DNA of 64,000 nucleotides from Acidimicrobiia bacterium (lineage in GTDB: Bacteria; Acidobacteriota; Vicinamibacteria; Vicinamibacterales; SCN-69-37). Both the position numbers and the translations under genes were made by a program. The stretch is taken from positions 186,001 through 250,000 of the forward strand of contig VFZF01000002.1 of the NCBI GenBank assembly GCA_016871335.1, in the 5' to 3' direction. Below the pieces are notes generated by a model that saw nothing but the letters and a program-made list of their open reading frames with translations, searched no databases and had not been told where the DNA came from. Of this stretch, positions 50,825 to 59,054 are shown one piece after another (position 1 is the stretch's first letter; each line of letters starts with the position of its first letter).

Positions 50825-50830
50825 GGAGGA
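50825..50830 (+). promoter_or_regulatory. Shine-Dalgarno GGAGGA of the Oar-like gene
   Basis: It lies 3-4 nt before ATG 50834, with candidate -10 boxes TAGCAT (50794-50799) and TATACC (50804-50809). This gene is leadered. Confidence 0.7.
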
Positions 50831-50833
50831 CAA

Positions 50834-53740
50834 ATGCGTTCTAAGTTCGTACTTCTCGCGGTGATGGCGGTGCTGTTGGCACCGATGGCCGCACTGGCCC
50901 AGCAGACCGGCGCGGTGGCCGGTCGTGTGGTCGACAGCAGCGGCCTCGCCCTTCCGGGCGTGACCGTTGAAGCCACGTCCATATCGCTGCCGACGCCCCG
51001 AGTGGCGGTGACCGGCGCGAACGGTGACTACCGGCTGGTGGCGTTGCAGCCCGGCACCTACACGATCACGTTCACGCTCTCCGGCATGCAGACGGTGACC
51101 CGCGCTGCGCAGGTCCAGTTGCAGCAGGACACGGCCGTCAACGTGACGTTGTCAGTGGGCGGCGTCACTGAGACGGTCAACGTCACGGCGACGACGACCT
51201 ACGTCGACACGACCAACGCCACGATCAAGAGCGGCGTGTCGGCGACGCAGATTGCGGCGCTACCGGTCGGCCAGGAATACCGCGACCTCATTCGCCTGAT
51301 TCCGGGTGTGCAGTTCACGGCGGATCAGGTCCGTGGCCCGAGCGCGGGTGGCAGCGGCCAGGACAACGTCTATCAGTTCGACGGCGTCAACGTGACATTG
51401 CCGTTGTTCGGCACGCTCTCGGCGGAACCCTCCGCGCACGACATCGCGCAGGTGACGACGGTGAAGGGCGGCGCGCGGGCGATCGACTTCGACCGGTCCG
51501 GCGGTTTCACGATCGACTCGATCAGCAAGTCGGGCACCAGCCGCTTCTCGGGCGAGCTGAGCTACAAGTTCCAGACGACCGGCATGGCGGCGGACCTGAA
51601 GAACCTGACGCTGTCGCAGTACGAGCAGGACCAGAAGTGGCTGACCGGCAACATCGGCGGCCCGCTCCTCCCCGGCAAGGCGTTTTTCTATGGTTCGTAC
51701 TATCGTCCCGAGTTCTCGCGTGCAAACCGCGCGAACGTCTACGGCCCGCTGCCGGAGTTTGAGCGAGTCCGCGACGAGTATTTCGGCAAGGTCACGCTGA
51801 ACCCGACGCGCGACCTGCTCCTGAACATCAGCTACCGCGACTCGAAGCGGCAGGACACCAGCAACCTGTTTGGCGCGACGTCGGCGTCGACCACCGGTAC
51901 GGGCGAAGAAGCGGAACAGCGCATCACGACGGCGGAAGGGTCCTGGATCCTCGGCCGCGGTCTGGCGACGTTTAAGTACACGCGCTTCGCCAACGAAACA
52001 CTGAGCCGTCCGGACAACCTTTCTAACGCGTCGCCGAGCGATGCGATCGGCACATTGCTCAACATCGCGGCCATCGAGACCATGGGCCAGGTGGCGCTGC
52101 CGACGCCGATCACGGGCAACACGGCGTTCAACAACTTCCTCCAGCCGTTCATCAACCAGTACGGCTACGTGGACGCGAGCGGCGTGCGCGTGGGTGGCGC
52201 AACGTTCGGGTATGCGTCGCAGTTCAACGACCAGGACTTCTTCCGCGACAACATTCAGTTCGCCTACAACGTCACCCTCGGGTCGAACGTGACACACGAG
52301 CTGCATGTCGGCTACCAGCGGTACAAGGACTCGGAAGAGCTGCTCCGCAGATCGAACGGCTGGGGCAACATCACGCTCCAGGGTGGTCGCGTGTCGCAGG
52401 GCGGCGTCCCCGTGTTCTACACGGCGCGGTATCAGCGCCAGACGGCGGGCCTGCCGGCGATCGTGTCGGACTACGAGTCACAGAGCATCGAGTTCAACGA
52501 CATGATCCGGTGGGGCCACTGGACGTTCAACCTCGGCGTCATTGCCAGCAACGACGAGCTGTTCGGCCAGGGTCTGCGCAAGGACAGCTCGACGCTGTCG
52601 GGCTACGTCTCGGCGCCCGGCCAGCGGTACAGCATGTATGAGCTGCCGTTCGGCAAGATGATTCAGCCGCGCCTGAGCGTGGTGCGCAGCTTCAACGGCA
52701 CCGACACGATCTACGCGAGCTTCGCGCGCTACAACCCGGCGGCCAGTTCGTTACCGCGCGCCGCGTCGTGGGATCGCAACCTGGTCGGCCAGTTCATCGA
52801 CGCTCACTTCGACGCCACGGGCCGTCTGTTCGCCGCGGTGCCGGTCGGGTCCTCGTCGGGCAAGCTGTTCGTTCAGGACCTGACGCCCCGCCGCACCGAT
52901 GAGTACCTGATCGGCACGAGCATGGCGGTGAACAACAACTGGTCGGCCCGTATCTACGGCCGCTATCGCCACAGCACGCACTTCTGGGAAGACACGAACA
53001 ACAACGCGCGGGTTGCGTTCAACCCCCCGGCCGGCGTGCCCCGCGAACTCTACATCCCCGACCTGACGGCCAGACTCGCGCAGATCGGCAGCGGTTCGAC
53101 CTATGTAATCGCGGAACTCGACGGCGCCTACACGAAGTACTACGAGGCGACCGTGGAATCCGACTACCGCACGGGCAACTTCTTCCTGCGCGGGTCCTAC
53201 ACATGGAGCCACTACTTCGGCAACATGGATCAGGACAACACCACGGTTGGTAACGACGCCGCCATCTTCATCGGCTCGTCGAACCTGGCTGACGGCGCGG
53301 GCCGCCAGATCTGGGACAACAAGGACGGCGACCTGCGCGGCGACCGTCGCCATATGCTCAAGGCCTACGGCTATTACTCGCTGCCGTGGAAGGCGACGTT
53401 TGGCGGCTACTTCATTGCACAGTCGGGCCATCCCTGGGAAGCCTGGAACTATCGCGCCTATGCGTCGTTGGTCGGCACCAATACGAGCGACCTGATTCGC
53501 TACGCCGAACCCGCGGGGTCGCGCGTGACCAAGGCTCACTATCAGGTGGACTTGAACTACACGCAGAACTTCCGCCTGCCGGGCCGCGCAAACTTCCAGA
53601 TCACGGCGGATCTGTTCAACGTGACCAACAGCCAGACAGGCTACAACCCACAGCCGAGCGTCAACACCTCGACCTTCGGCGTGGCGCGCAGCCTGTTCCC
53701 GCCGCGGCGTCTCACGATCGCGGCGAAGTTCCAGTTCTGA
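50834..53740 (+). CDS. Oar-like TonB-dependent receptor with carboxypeptidase-regulatory N-terminus
   Basis: A 968-residue outer-membrane protein. A signal peptide to about residue 25 is followed by a carboxypeptidase-regulatory-like beta sandwich (about 26-105, AGRVVDSSGLALPGVTVEA). A TonB plug (about 120-230) precedes a large beta-barrel ending in Phe (AAKFQF). Oar-type proteins are common in Acidobacteria, Myxococcus and Bacteroidetes and take up large substrates or bind peptides. It has one of the strongest Shine-Dalgarno sites here, which suggests high expression. A strong terminator follows. Confidence 0.92.
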   Translation: MRSKFVLLAVMAVLLAPMAALAQQTGAVAGRVVDSSGLALPGVTVEATSISLPTPRVAVTGANGDYRLVALQPGTYTITFTLSGMQTVTRAAQVQLQQDTAVNVTLSVGGVTETVNVTATTTYVDTTNATIKSGVSATQIAALPVGQEYRDLIRLIPGVQFTADQVRGPSAGGSGQDNVYQFDGVNVTLPLFGTLSAEPSAHDIAQVTTVKGGARAIDFDRSGGFTIDSISKSGTSRFSGELSYKFQTTGMAADLKNLTLSQYEQDQKWLTGNIGGPLLPGKAFFYGSYYRPEFSRANRANVYGPLPEFERVRDEYFGKVTLNPTRDLLLNISYRDSKRQDTSNLFGATSASTTGTGEEAEQRITTAEGSWILGRGLATFKYTRFANETLSRPDNLSNASPSDAIGTLLNIAAIETMGQVALPTPITGNTAFNNFLQPFINQYGYVDASGVRVGGATFGYASQFNDQDFFRDNIQFAYNVTLGSNVTHELHVGYQRYKDSEELLRRSNGWGNITLQGGRVSQGGVPVFYTARYQRQTAGLPAIVSDYESQSIEFNDMIRWGHWTFNLGVIASNDELFGQGLRKDSSTLSGYVSAPGQRYSMYELPFGKMIQPRLSVVRSFNGTDTIYASFARYNPAASSLPRAASWDRNLVGQFIDAHFDATGRLFAAVPVGSSSGKLFVQDLTPRRTDEYLIGTSMAVNNNWSARIYGRYRHSTHFWEDTNNNARVAFNPPAGVPRELYIPDLTARLAQIGSGSTYVIAELDGAYTKYYEATVESDYRTGNFFLRGSYTWSHYFGNMDQDNTTVGNDAAIFIGSSNLADGAGRQIWDNKDGDLRGDRRHMLKAYGYYSLPWKATFGGYFIAQSGHPWEAWNYRAYASLVGTNTSDLIRYAEPAGSRVTKAHYQVDLNYTQNFRLPGRANFQITADLFNVTNSQTGYNPQPSVNTSTFGVARSLFPPRRLTIAAKFQF

Positions 53741-53744
53741 TGGC

Positions 53745-53917
53745 GTGCTGAGTGCACGGTGCTGGGTGCTCGGTGCGAGTGCTCAGTGCCGGGTGCTCAG
53801 TGCACAGTGCACGCGGGGGGCTACGGCCCCCCGCGTTTTTTTTTGGCCGAGCACCAAGCACACGGCACCGTGCACGGAGCACCAGCACCAAGCACACAGC
53901 ACCGAGCACACAGCACT
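53745..53917. repeat. GTGC-word inverted repeat flanking a terminator at convergent ends
   Basis: The left arm 53745-53811 is built of GTGCTGAGTGC/GGTGCTCGGTGC words. The right arm 53850-53917 carries their reverse complements (AGCACCAAGCACACGGC and similar). In the centre sits a perfect rho-independent terminator. The right arm reaches the stop codon of the convergent sulfatase gene. The words match 30979-31069. Confidence 0.85.
53812..53844 (+). terminator. rho-independent terminator of the Oar-like gene
   Basis: A 10-bp GC stem (53812-53821 with 53826-53835) with a TACG (UNCG) tetraloop and nine Ts. Confidence 0.95.
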
Positions 53918-55928
53918 ACTGCCTGAACAGCCGCTCGTTCACGATGAGCGCCCGCGTCGTTGCATCAGCCCCACGGCGTGCGGCGGCGATGCGCGCGGCA
54001 CGGTCGGGCTCGTTCAATAACACACTCACCTGCGCGCGCTTGAAGAGCACCATCGGATAGTCGGGGTGCGATGACGGAATCCGATCCAGCGCCACCCGCG
54101 CATCGTCGAACCGCCGCACCGACTGGTAGAGCACACCCAATTCGAGATCGTGCACGAAGGATGCGCCCTGCATTTGGCGCGCGCGCTCAAAACCCCAAAT
54201 CGCCTGGTCGGTCTGCTGCTGCGACATCGCGAGCTGCCCGTACCTGACGGCCTCAGCAGGCGCCGGCGGCCGCAGGTCGAAGACCCGGCGCAGCAGCAAC
54301 AGGCTGTCGGCCGCGCGGCCTTCACGTTCCCGCAGCCTCGCGAGGGTCTCGAGCGCGGGCAGCCGCTCCGGCTGAGTCGCGAGCACGCCCTCAAGCAGCG
54401 GCACCGCCTGCGCCCAGCGCGGCCCTTTTGCGTAGTGCAGGGCGAGATACAACTTCACATCCGGAGAATCGGGCGCGAGTGATGAGGCTCGTCGAAACGC
54501 GTCGAACGCCTGTGCGTCCTGCCCCAATGCCGAATGCGCCGTCGCCAGTCTCATCGTCGCATCCAGATGATTCGGGTCGGCCGCGAGGATCTGGCGCAGC
54601 ACGGGGATGACGTGTGCGTAACGTTCCTGCACGAAGAGCCCTGACGCCTGCTCGAGCAGCGGGAGGACGTGCACCATGTCCGCCGGCCGCGGCGCATCGC
54701 GACGCACCGCCGGCGCAGACGTCGCACTGACGTAGCCGAGGCTTGCGAGTTTTTCGCGCGCTTCGGCATCCATCGGTGCCTGTCCCTCGGCGGCCGCCAG
54801 CGACGGCACCGGATAGTCATCCAGCGCCTTGCGCATCGACAATGCGAGCGTGGCGCCCGTGCGCAGATCTGTTTTCTCCTGGGGATCCGCAGCCAGGTCG
54901 TACACCTCGACCGGCCCAGCCACAATCGCCTTCTGCGTGCCCTCCACCGCCATGATCTGCGGCTGCCAGCCATACTGCAGGTACGGCTTCATCGCCTCAC
55001 CCAAAATGACCTCTGAGGTCACTTTTCCGGAGCGGAGGCTCTCGGGCGATGGACGACCCGCCCAGTCGAGCACGGTATGGAACAGGCGGCGGATGCTGAC
55101 AGGCGTCGTGACGTCGCCCGCAGTCACACCCGGGCCGGAGATCGCCAGCGGCACGTGCATCGTGGACTGGTAGACGAGATGTCCATGCTGGGCCTCGCCG
55201 TGATCGCCCAGGCCCTCGCCGTGGTCGGCGGTGATGACGATGGCGACCTCGCGACCGGCAGCGGCAGCCTTGGCGCGGAAGGCCTCAATGAGCCGGCCCA
55301 TTTGCGCGTCCGCGTAGGCGACTTCGCCGAGGTAGGGCTGCCCCGGGAAGGCTGCGCTGTGCGGAGCCGGGGGCGCGTACGGTGCGTGCGCGTCGAAGTA
55401 GTGGGCCCAGAAGAACACCGGCCTGTCGGTCGGCAGTGCCTGTACCTGGGCCAGGGCCCGTTCGGTCGTCGCCCCGGCGTGACGCTCAGTCGCCCCCGCC
55501 CCGAGGTCATCGTCGTACGTCTCGAACCCGCGAGCGAGACCAAAACGTTTCGCGAGGACGTAGGCGGAGACCACGGCGGCCGTCCGATAACCGGACTTCT
55601 GCAGTTCTTCCGCGAGCACGGCATGCGTCGCGGCGAGGAACCTGCCGTTTTCGTGGACGCCATGGCCCCCCGGGTACAGGCCCGTCATCATCGAGGCGTG
55701 AGACGGCAGCGTCTCAGGCACCGTGGCGTGTGCCGCCGTGAATCGCCGCCCCGCCGCAGCGACCGTCGCGAAGGCGGGTGTCACATCCGGGCGCATGGCG
55801 TCAGCGCGGGTGGTGTCGAGCGTGACGAGGAGTATCCAGGGCGTCCGTGAGGGCGGCGTCTCCTCGCGCCCACAGGCGGCCGCAGTGAGCAGGAGCACAA
55901 TCATCACCACGGCAACGGGTCTTGGCAT
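53916..55928 (-). CDS. sulfatase-like lipoprotein with TPR domain
   Basis: A 670-residue exported lipoprotein: a lipobox in LLTAAAC (about 19) and a sulfatase/alkaline-phosphatase-superfamily domain (about 30-400). The metal-binding motif is TLDTTRADAM, and TADHGEGLGDHGE is conserved. The nucleophile position in the CxPSR-type motif reads ETLPSHASM, so a Thr is likely in place of the formylglycine Cys/Ser. That makes it a phosphoesterase-like or unusual sulfatase candidate. TPR repeats follow (about 430-670). ATG 55928 lies 9 nt from a palindromic -10 box. Confidence 0.82.
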   Translation of the reverse strand: MPRPVAVVMIVLLLTAAACGREETPPSRTPWILLVTLDTTRADAMRPDVTPAFATVAAAGRRFTAAHATVPETLPSHASMMTGLYPGGHGVHENGRFLAATHAVLAEELQKSGYRTAAVVSAYVLAKRFGLARGFETYDDDLGAGATERHAGATTERALAQVQALPTDRPVFFWAHYFDAHAPYAPPAPHSAAFPGQPYLGEVAYADAQMGRLIEAFRAKAAAAGREVAIVITADHGEGLGDHGEAQHGHLVYQSTMHVPLAISGPGVTAGDVTTPVSIRRLFHTVLDWAGRPSPESLRSGKVTSEVILGEAMKPYLQYGWQPQIMAVEGTQKAIVAGPVEVYDLAADPQEKTDLRTGATLALSMRKALDDYPVPSLAAAEGQAPMDAEAREKLASLGYVSATSAPAVRRDAPRPADMVHVLPLLEQASGLFVQERYAHVIPVLRQILAADPNHLDATMRLATAHSALGQDAQAFDAFRRASSLAPDSPDVKLYLALHYAKGPRWAQAVPLLEGVLATQPERLPALETLARLREREGRAADSLLLLRRVFDLRPPAPAEAVRYGQLAMSQQQTDQAIWGFERARQMQGASFVHDLELGVLYQSVRRFDDARVALDRIPSSHPDYPMVLFKRAQVSVLLNEPDRAARIAAARRGADATTRALIVNERLFRQ

Positions 55929-55936
55929 GCTTGGGC

Positions 55937-55946
55937 GATTATAATC
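55937..55946. promoter_or_regulatory. perfectly palindromic divergent -10 box GATTATAATC
   Basis: On both strands the box reads TATAAT. The plus-strand box (55940-55945) ends 8 nt before ATG 55954. The minus-strand box (55938-55943) ends 9 nt before ATG 55928. One 10-bp palindrome can fire both leaderless genes. Confidence 0.75.
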
Positions 55947-55953
55947 AGCCACC

Positions 55954-57618
55954 ATGCGACGAATTCTTTCCGCCCTTCTGATCGTCCTCACGATTCCCGT
56001 CATCAGCGGCCGTGCCCAGCAGGCCCCGGCGCTCGACAAGCTGCTGACGACCGCGGAAGCCTCCAGGTTCGCCTCCACCTCGACCTACGACGAGGTGGTC
56101 AAGTTCATGCAGGCGGTGGATGCGGCGTCCCCGCTGATTCACATGACCAGCTATGGCACGACGTCGGAAGGCCGGATGATGCCGCTCGCCGTGGTCGGGA
56201 AGGGCCTGAAGGACGGCTCAGCCGCCTCTGTGCTGGCCACCGGCCGGCTCCGGGTCCACATTCAGGGCAACATTCACGCCGGTGAGGTCGAGGGCAAGGA
56301 GTCCGCACAGATTCTGTTGCGCGAATTCGCCCAGGGCCGCCACGCCGAGTGGCTGGACACGATGGTGTTCCTGATCACGCCGATCTTCAACGCCGACGGC
56401 AACGAGCGCTTCGGCCTGCGCAACCGTGGACGTCAGCATGGCCCGATCAACGGCATGGGCACCCGCGCCAACGCGCAGAACATCAACATCAACCGCGACT
56501 TCATGAAGCTTGAGACCCCGGAAGGCCGCGCGTTTGTGAAGTTGTGGAACGACTACAACCCGCACGTCGGGATGGACCTGCACACGTCAGACGGTTCGAC
56601 GCACGCGTATCACCTCACCTACTCGCCGCCGCTCAACCCGAACACGAGCGACGCCATCATGACCATGATGAAAAACGAGTGGTTCCCGTTTGTGACCGAG
56701 CAGATTCGCAAGAAGCACGGATGGGAGACGTTCTACTACGGCAACGCCAGCAACCCCGGCGGTGGCCGCGGCGGCGGCCGTGGTGCCGGCGCACCACCCA
56801 CACCACCCACGCCACCTACACCACCTACACCTGCTGGCCCTCGCGCGTGGGGCACGTTTGAACATGTGCCGCGCTTCCACAACAACTACGTGGGCATGCG
56901 CAACCGCTTCGCACTGCTGAGTGAAGCCTATGCCTATGCGACGTTTGAGGATCGCATCAAGGCGACAAACTACTTCATCGAAGAAGCGATGAACTTTGCG
57001 CACCGGAATGCGGACCGCATCAAGAAGGCTGTGGACGCGGCCGACCGTGAGGCCCTGGCCGGCAAGACCCTGGCGACGCGCGCGCGTCTCGCCACCGGCG
57101 GCATGATCGAGATCCTCATGGGCGAGGTCGAAGACGACAAGAACCCCGTGGATGGCGCCGTCATGAGCAAGCGCAAGGACGTCATCATCAAGGAGCAGAT
57201 GATCGACCGTCTGTGGTTTGAACCGACGGCGACCGAGACCGCGCCGACGGCGTACTACATTCCCGCGAACGCCACGAAGGCCCTGGAACTGCTGCGGCAG
57301 CATGGCGTGACGATGGAGGAAGTGAAGGCGCCGGTGACGGGGCTGCACGCCTACGCCATCAAGGAGAACACGCAGGCGGCCCCGCGCGCCGGCATCGACA
57401 TCAATGGACACGCCCTGCGTACGGTGACCGGCACGTGGACGGCGACCCAGACCGCAGCTCCCGCAGGGTCATGGATGGTGCCGATGAATCAGCCGCTGGC
57501 GCGCCTCGCGTTCTACCTGCTCGAGCCGAACAGCGACGACGGCGTGACCACGTGGAACTTCCTCGATGATCTGCTGGGCGAGGGCGTGACGACGTATCCG
57601 ATTCTGCGGAAGCAGTAA
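55954..57618 (+). CDS. secreted M14-family zinc carboxypeptidase
   Basis: A 554-residue protein with a signal peptide (1 to about 22). Zinc ligands are in HAGEVEGKES (HxxE) and later DLHTSDG; the catalytic Glu is in LLSEAYAY. A Pro-Thr-rich, repeat-encoded loop (GGGRGGGRGAGAPPTPPTPP, about 267-292) splits the catalytic domain between the third zinc ligand and the catalytic Glu. The C-terminal third is a further beta-rich domain. It removes C-terminal amino acids outside the cell. It diverges from the sulfatase gene 25 bp away. Confidence 0.9.
   Translation: MRRILSALLIVLTIPVISGRAQQAPALDKLLTTAEASRFASTSTYDEVVKFMQAVDAASPLIHMTSYGTTSEGRMMPLAVVGKGLKDGSAASVLATGRLRVHIQGNIHAGEVEGKESAQILLREFAQGRHAEWLDTMVFLITPIFNADGNERFGLRNRGRQHGPINGMGTRANAQNININRDFMKLETPEGRAFVKLWNDYNPHVGMDLHTSDGSTHAYHLTYSPPLNPNTSDAIMTMMKNEWFPFVTEQIRKKHGWETFYYGNASNPGGGRGGGRGAGAPPTPPTPPTPPTPAGPRAWGTFEHVPRFHNNYVGMRNRFALLSEAYAYATFEDRIKATNYFIEEAMNFAHRNADRIKKAVDAADREALAGKTLATRARLATGGMIEILMGEVEDDKNPVDGAVMSKRKDVIIKEQMIDRLWFEPTATETAPTAYYIPANATKALELLRQHGVTMEEVKAPVTGLHAYAIKENTQAAPRAGIDINGHALRTVTGTWTATQTAAPAGSWMVPMNQPLARLAFYLLEPNSDDGVTTWNFLDDLLGEGVTTYPILRKQ
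56792..56831. repeat. CACCACCCACACCACC minisatellite in the M14 gene
   Basis: Encodes PPTPPTPPTPPTP in the loop before the catalytic Glu. It shares its words with 5646-5671, 8335-8362 and 26084-26125. Confidence 0.75.
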
Positions 57619-57622
57619 GCGC

Positions 57623-57898
57623 CTATCGCTTGCTGTTCGCAGGCTCGAGCTTCGCCAGCCGCTTCTCGACGTCCGCAACCGCAGCCTTGAGCTGCTTCTG
57701 GCGTACCGGGTGCTCGGTGGCGTCTAGCTGGCGGCGCAGCTCCGAGAGCCCGAGCTTCAGCGACGTGATCTCCGCGTGTTTGATCGGGTCGATCTGGGGT
57801 TTCGGGGCACGACGTTCGCGGCGAGCGGCCTCGCGCTCGTCGGCCAGTTCCTGAATTCTCGCGTCTGCGTCAATGAGGCCTTCGCCGGCATCACCCAT
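57623..57898 (-). CDS. small coiled-coil protein
   Basis: A 91-residue acidic/basic alpha-helical protein (IQELADEREAARRERR, LKLGLSELRRQLDATE, LKAAVADVEKRLAKLEP), likely coiled coil. Unknown function. It converges on the M14 gene with a 4-bp gap and diverges from the TPR gene. No clear -10 box lies at the usual leaderless distance. Confidence 0.55.
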   Translation of the reverse strand: MGDAGEGLIDADARIQELADEREAARRERRAPKPQIDPIKHAEITSLKLGLSELRRQLDATEHPVRQKQLKAAVADVEKRLAKLEPANSKR

Positions 57899-57937
57899 AG
57901 TCTGTGAACATTCCCGAGCTTGGTATCCCGCCTGCGG

Positions 57938-57943
57938 TAGGAT
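57938..57943 (+). promoter_or_regulatory. -10-like box TAGGAT of the 57950 TPR gene
   Basis: It ends 6 nt before ATG 57950. Confidence 0.45.
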
Positions 57944-57949
57944 GGCACC

Positions 57950-58876
57950 ATGCGCCGCATCATCCCTGTCCTGTCCGCAGCCGTGCTTCTGGTGACGGTC
58001 ACCGCGGTTGTGCGCTCCGAAACACAACCCTCTGGCATTACGTCGCTGCTGGGAAAACCGCTTACCGCCCCCGCCATCGCCCCGGAGGCCCAGGCCCGGA
58101 TGGAGGCTCAGCTGGCCACCGCCCGGTTGGACTGGGAGAAGAACCCGGCTGACCCGGACGCACTGATCTGGATGGGCCGCCGAGCGGCGTATCTGGGCCG
58201 GTATCGCGAGGCCATCGCCATCTTCACGGACGGTATCAGCCGGCACCCCGCCGACGCGCGCATGTACCGCCACCGCGGCCATCGGTACCTGACGGTGCGG
58301 GAGATTGATCGCGGGATCGCCGATTTCGAGAAGGCGGCGGCCCTGATTGCCGGTCAGCCCGACCAGGTCGAGCCTGACGGCATACCCAACGCGCGGAACA
58401 TCCCCACCAGTTCGCTCCACTCCAACACCTACTACCACCTCGCGTTGGGGTACTACCTCAAGGGCGACTTCGGCCGGGCTGCTGACACGTGGATGAAGGC
58501 CCGCGATGTCGTGCGGAACGCCGACAATCTGGTCGCCACGAGCCACTGGCTATACCTCTCATTGCGCCGTGCGGATCGGACCGCCGAAGCCGATGCGGTC
58601 CTCGCGCCGGTTACCACGAACCTTGACGTCATCGAAAACGGCAGCTATCACCAGCTGCTGCTCATGTACAAGGGGGAAAAGACGCCGGAGGACGTGCTCA
58701 AGGCCGCCCCGGAAGGGTCAGGGGGCTCGGCGATGCGCTATGGCGTGAGCGCGTGGTATCTGATCAACGGCAAACGCCGCGACGCCGAGTCGTTGTGGGC
58801 CGCGATTCTCTCGGGTGAAGACTGGCCGTCGTTTGGATACCTGGCCGCGGAAGCGGAAGTGGCCGCAAGGCGGTAA
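57950..58876 (+). CDS. exported TPR protein
   Basis: A 308-residue protein with a signal peptide (MRRIIPVLSAAVLLVTVTAVV). TPR-like helical pairs follow (WMGRRAAYLGRYREAIAIFTDG, MYRHRGHRYLTVREIDRGIADFEKA, YYHLALGYYLKGDFGRAADTWMKA). It likely acts as a periplasmic interaction scaffold. Specific partners are unknown. It is followed by a large palindrome. Confidence 0.75.
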   Translation: MRRIIPVLSAAVLLVTVTAVVRSETQPSGITSLLGKPLTAPAIAPEAQARMEAQLATARLDWEKNPADPDALIWMGRRAAYLGRYREAIAIFTDGISRHPADARMYRHRGHRYLTVREIDRGIADFEKAAALIAGQPDQVEPDGIPNARNIPTSSLHSNTYYHLALGYYLKGDFGRAADTWMKARDVVRNADNLVATSHWLYLSLRRADRTAEADAVLAPVTTNLDVIENGSYHQLLLMYKGEKTPEDVLKAAPEGSGGSAMRYGVSAWYLINGKRRDAESLWAAILSGEDWPSFGYLAAEAEVAARR

Positions 58877-58887
58877 GGGCGATGTTG

Positions 58888-59041
58888 TTGAGGATGAAGG
58901 ATTGGCAATTGATCCATTGTGGATTGAGGATTTATTGAGGGATTGGCCGCCAATTTCCGCAATCGATCAGCAATTCCGCAATCAATTCTCAATCACGCAA
59001 TTGATCAATTGCCAATCCTCAATCCTCAATCCTCAATTGAC
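58888..59041. repeat. CAATCCTCAATC word inverted repeat at convergent ends
   Basis: The arms 58888-58914 and 59003-59029 pair at 25 of 27 positions. The loop is filled with more ATTGAGG / CAATTCC words, and CAATCCTCAATCCTCAAT is repeated in tandem. It is far more AT-rich than its surroundings. It lies between convergent gene ends (TPR and rseP). Confidence 0.85.
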
Positions 59042-59054
59042 TCCCGACGTCGCC

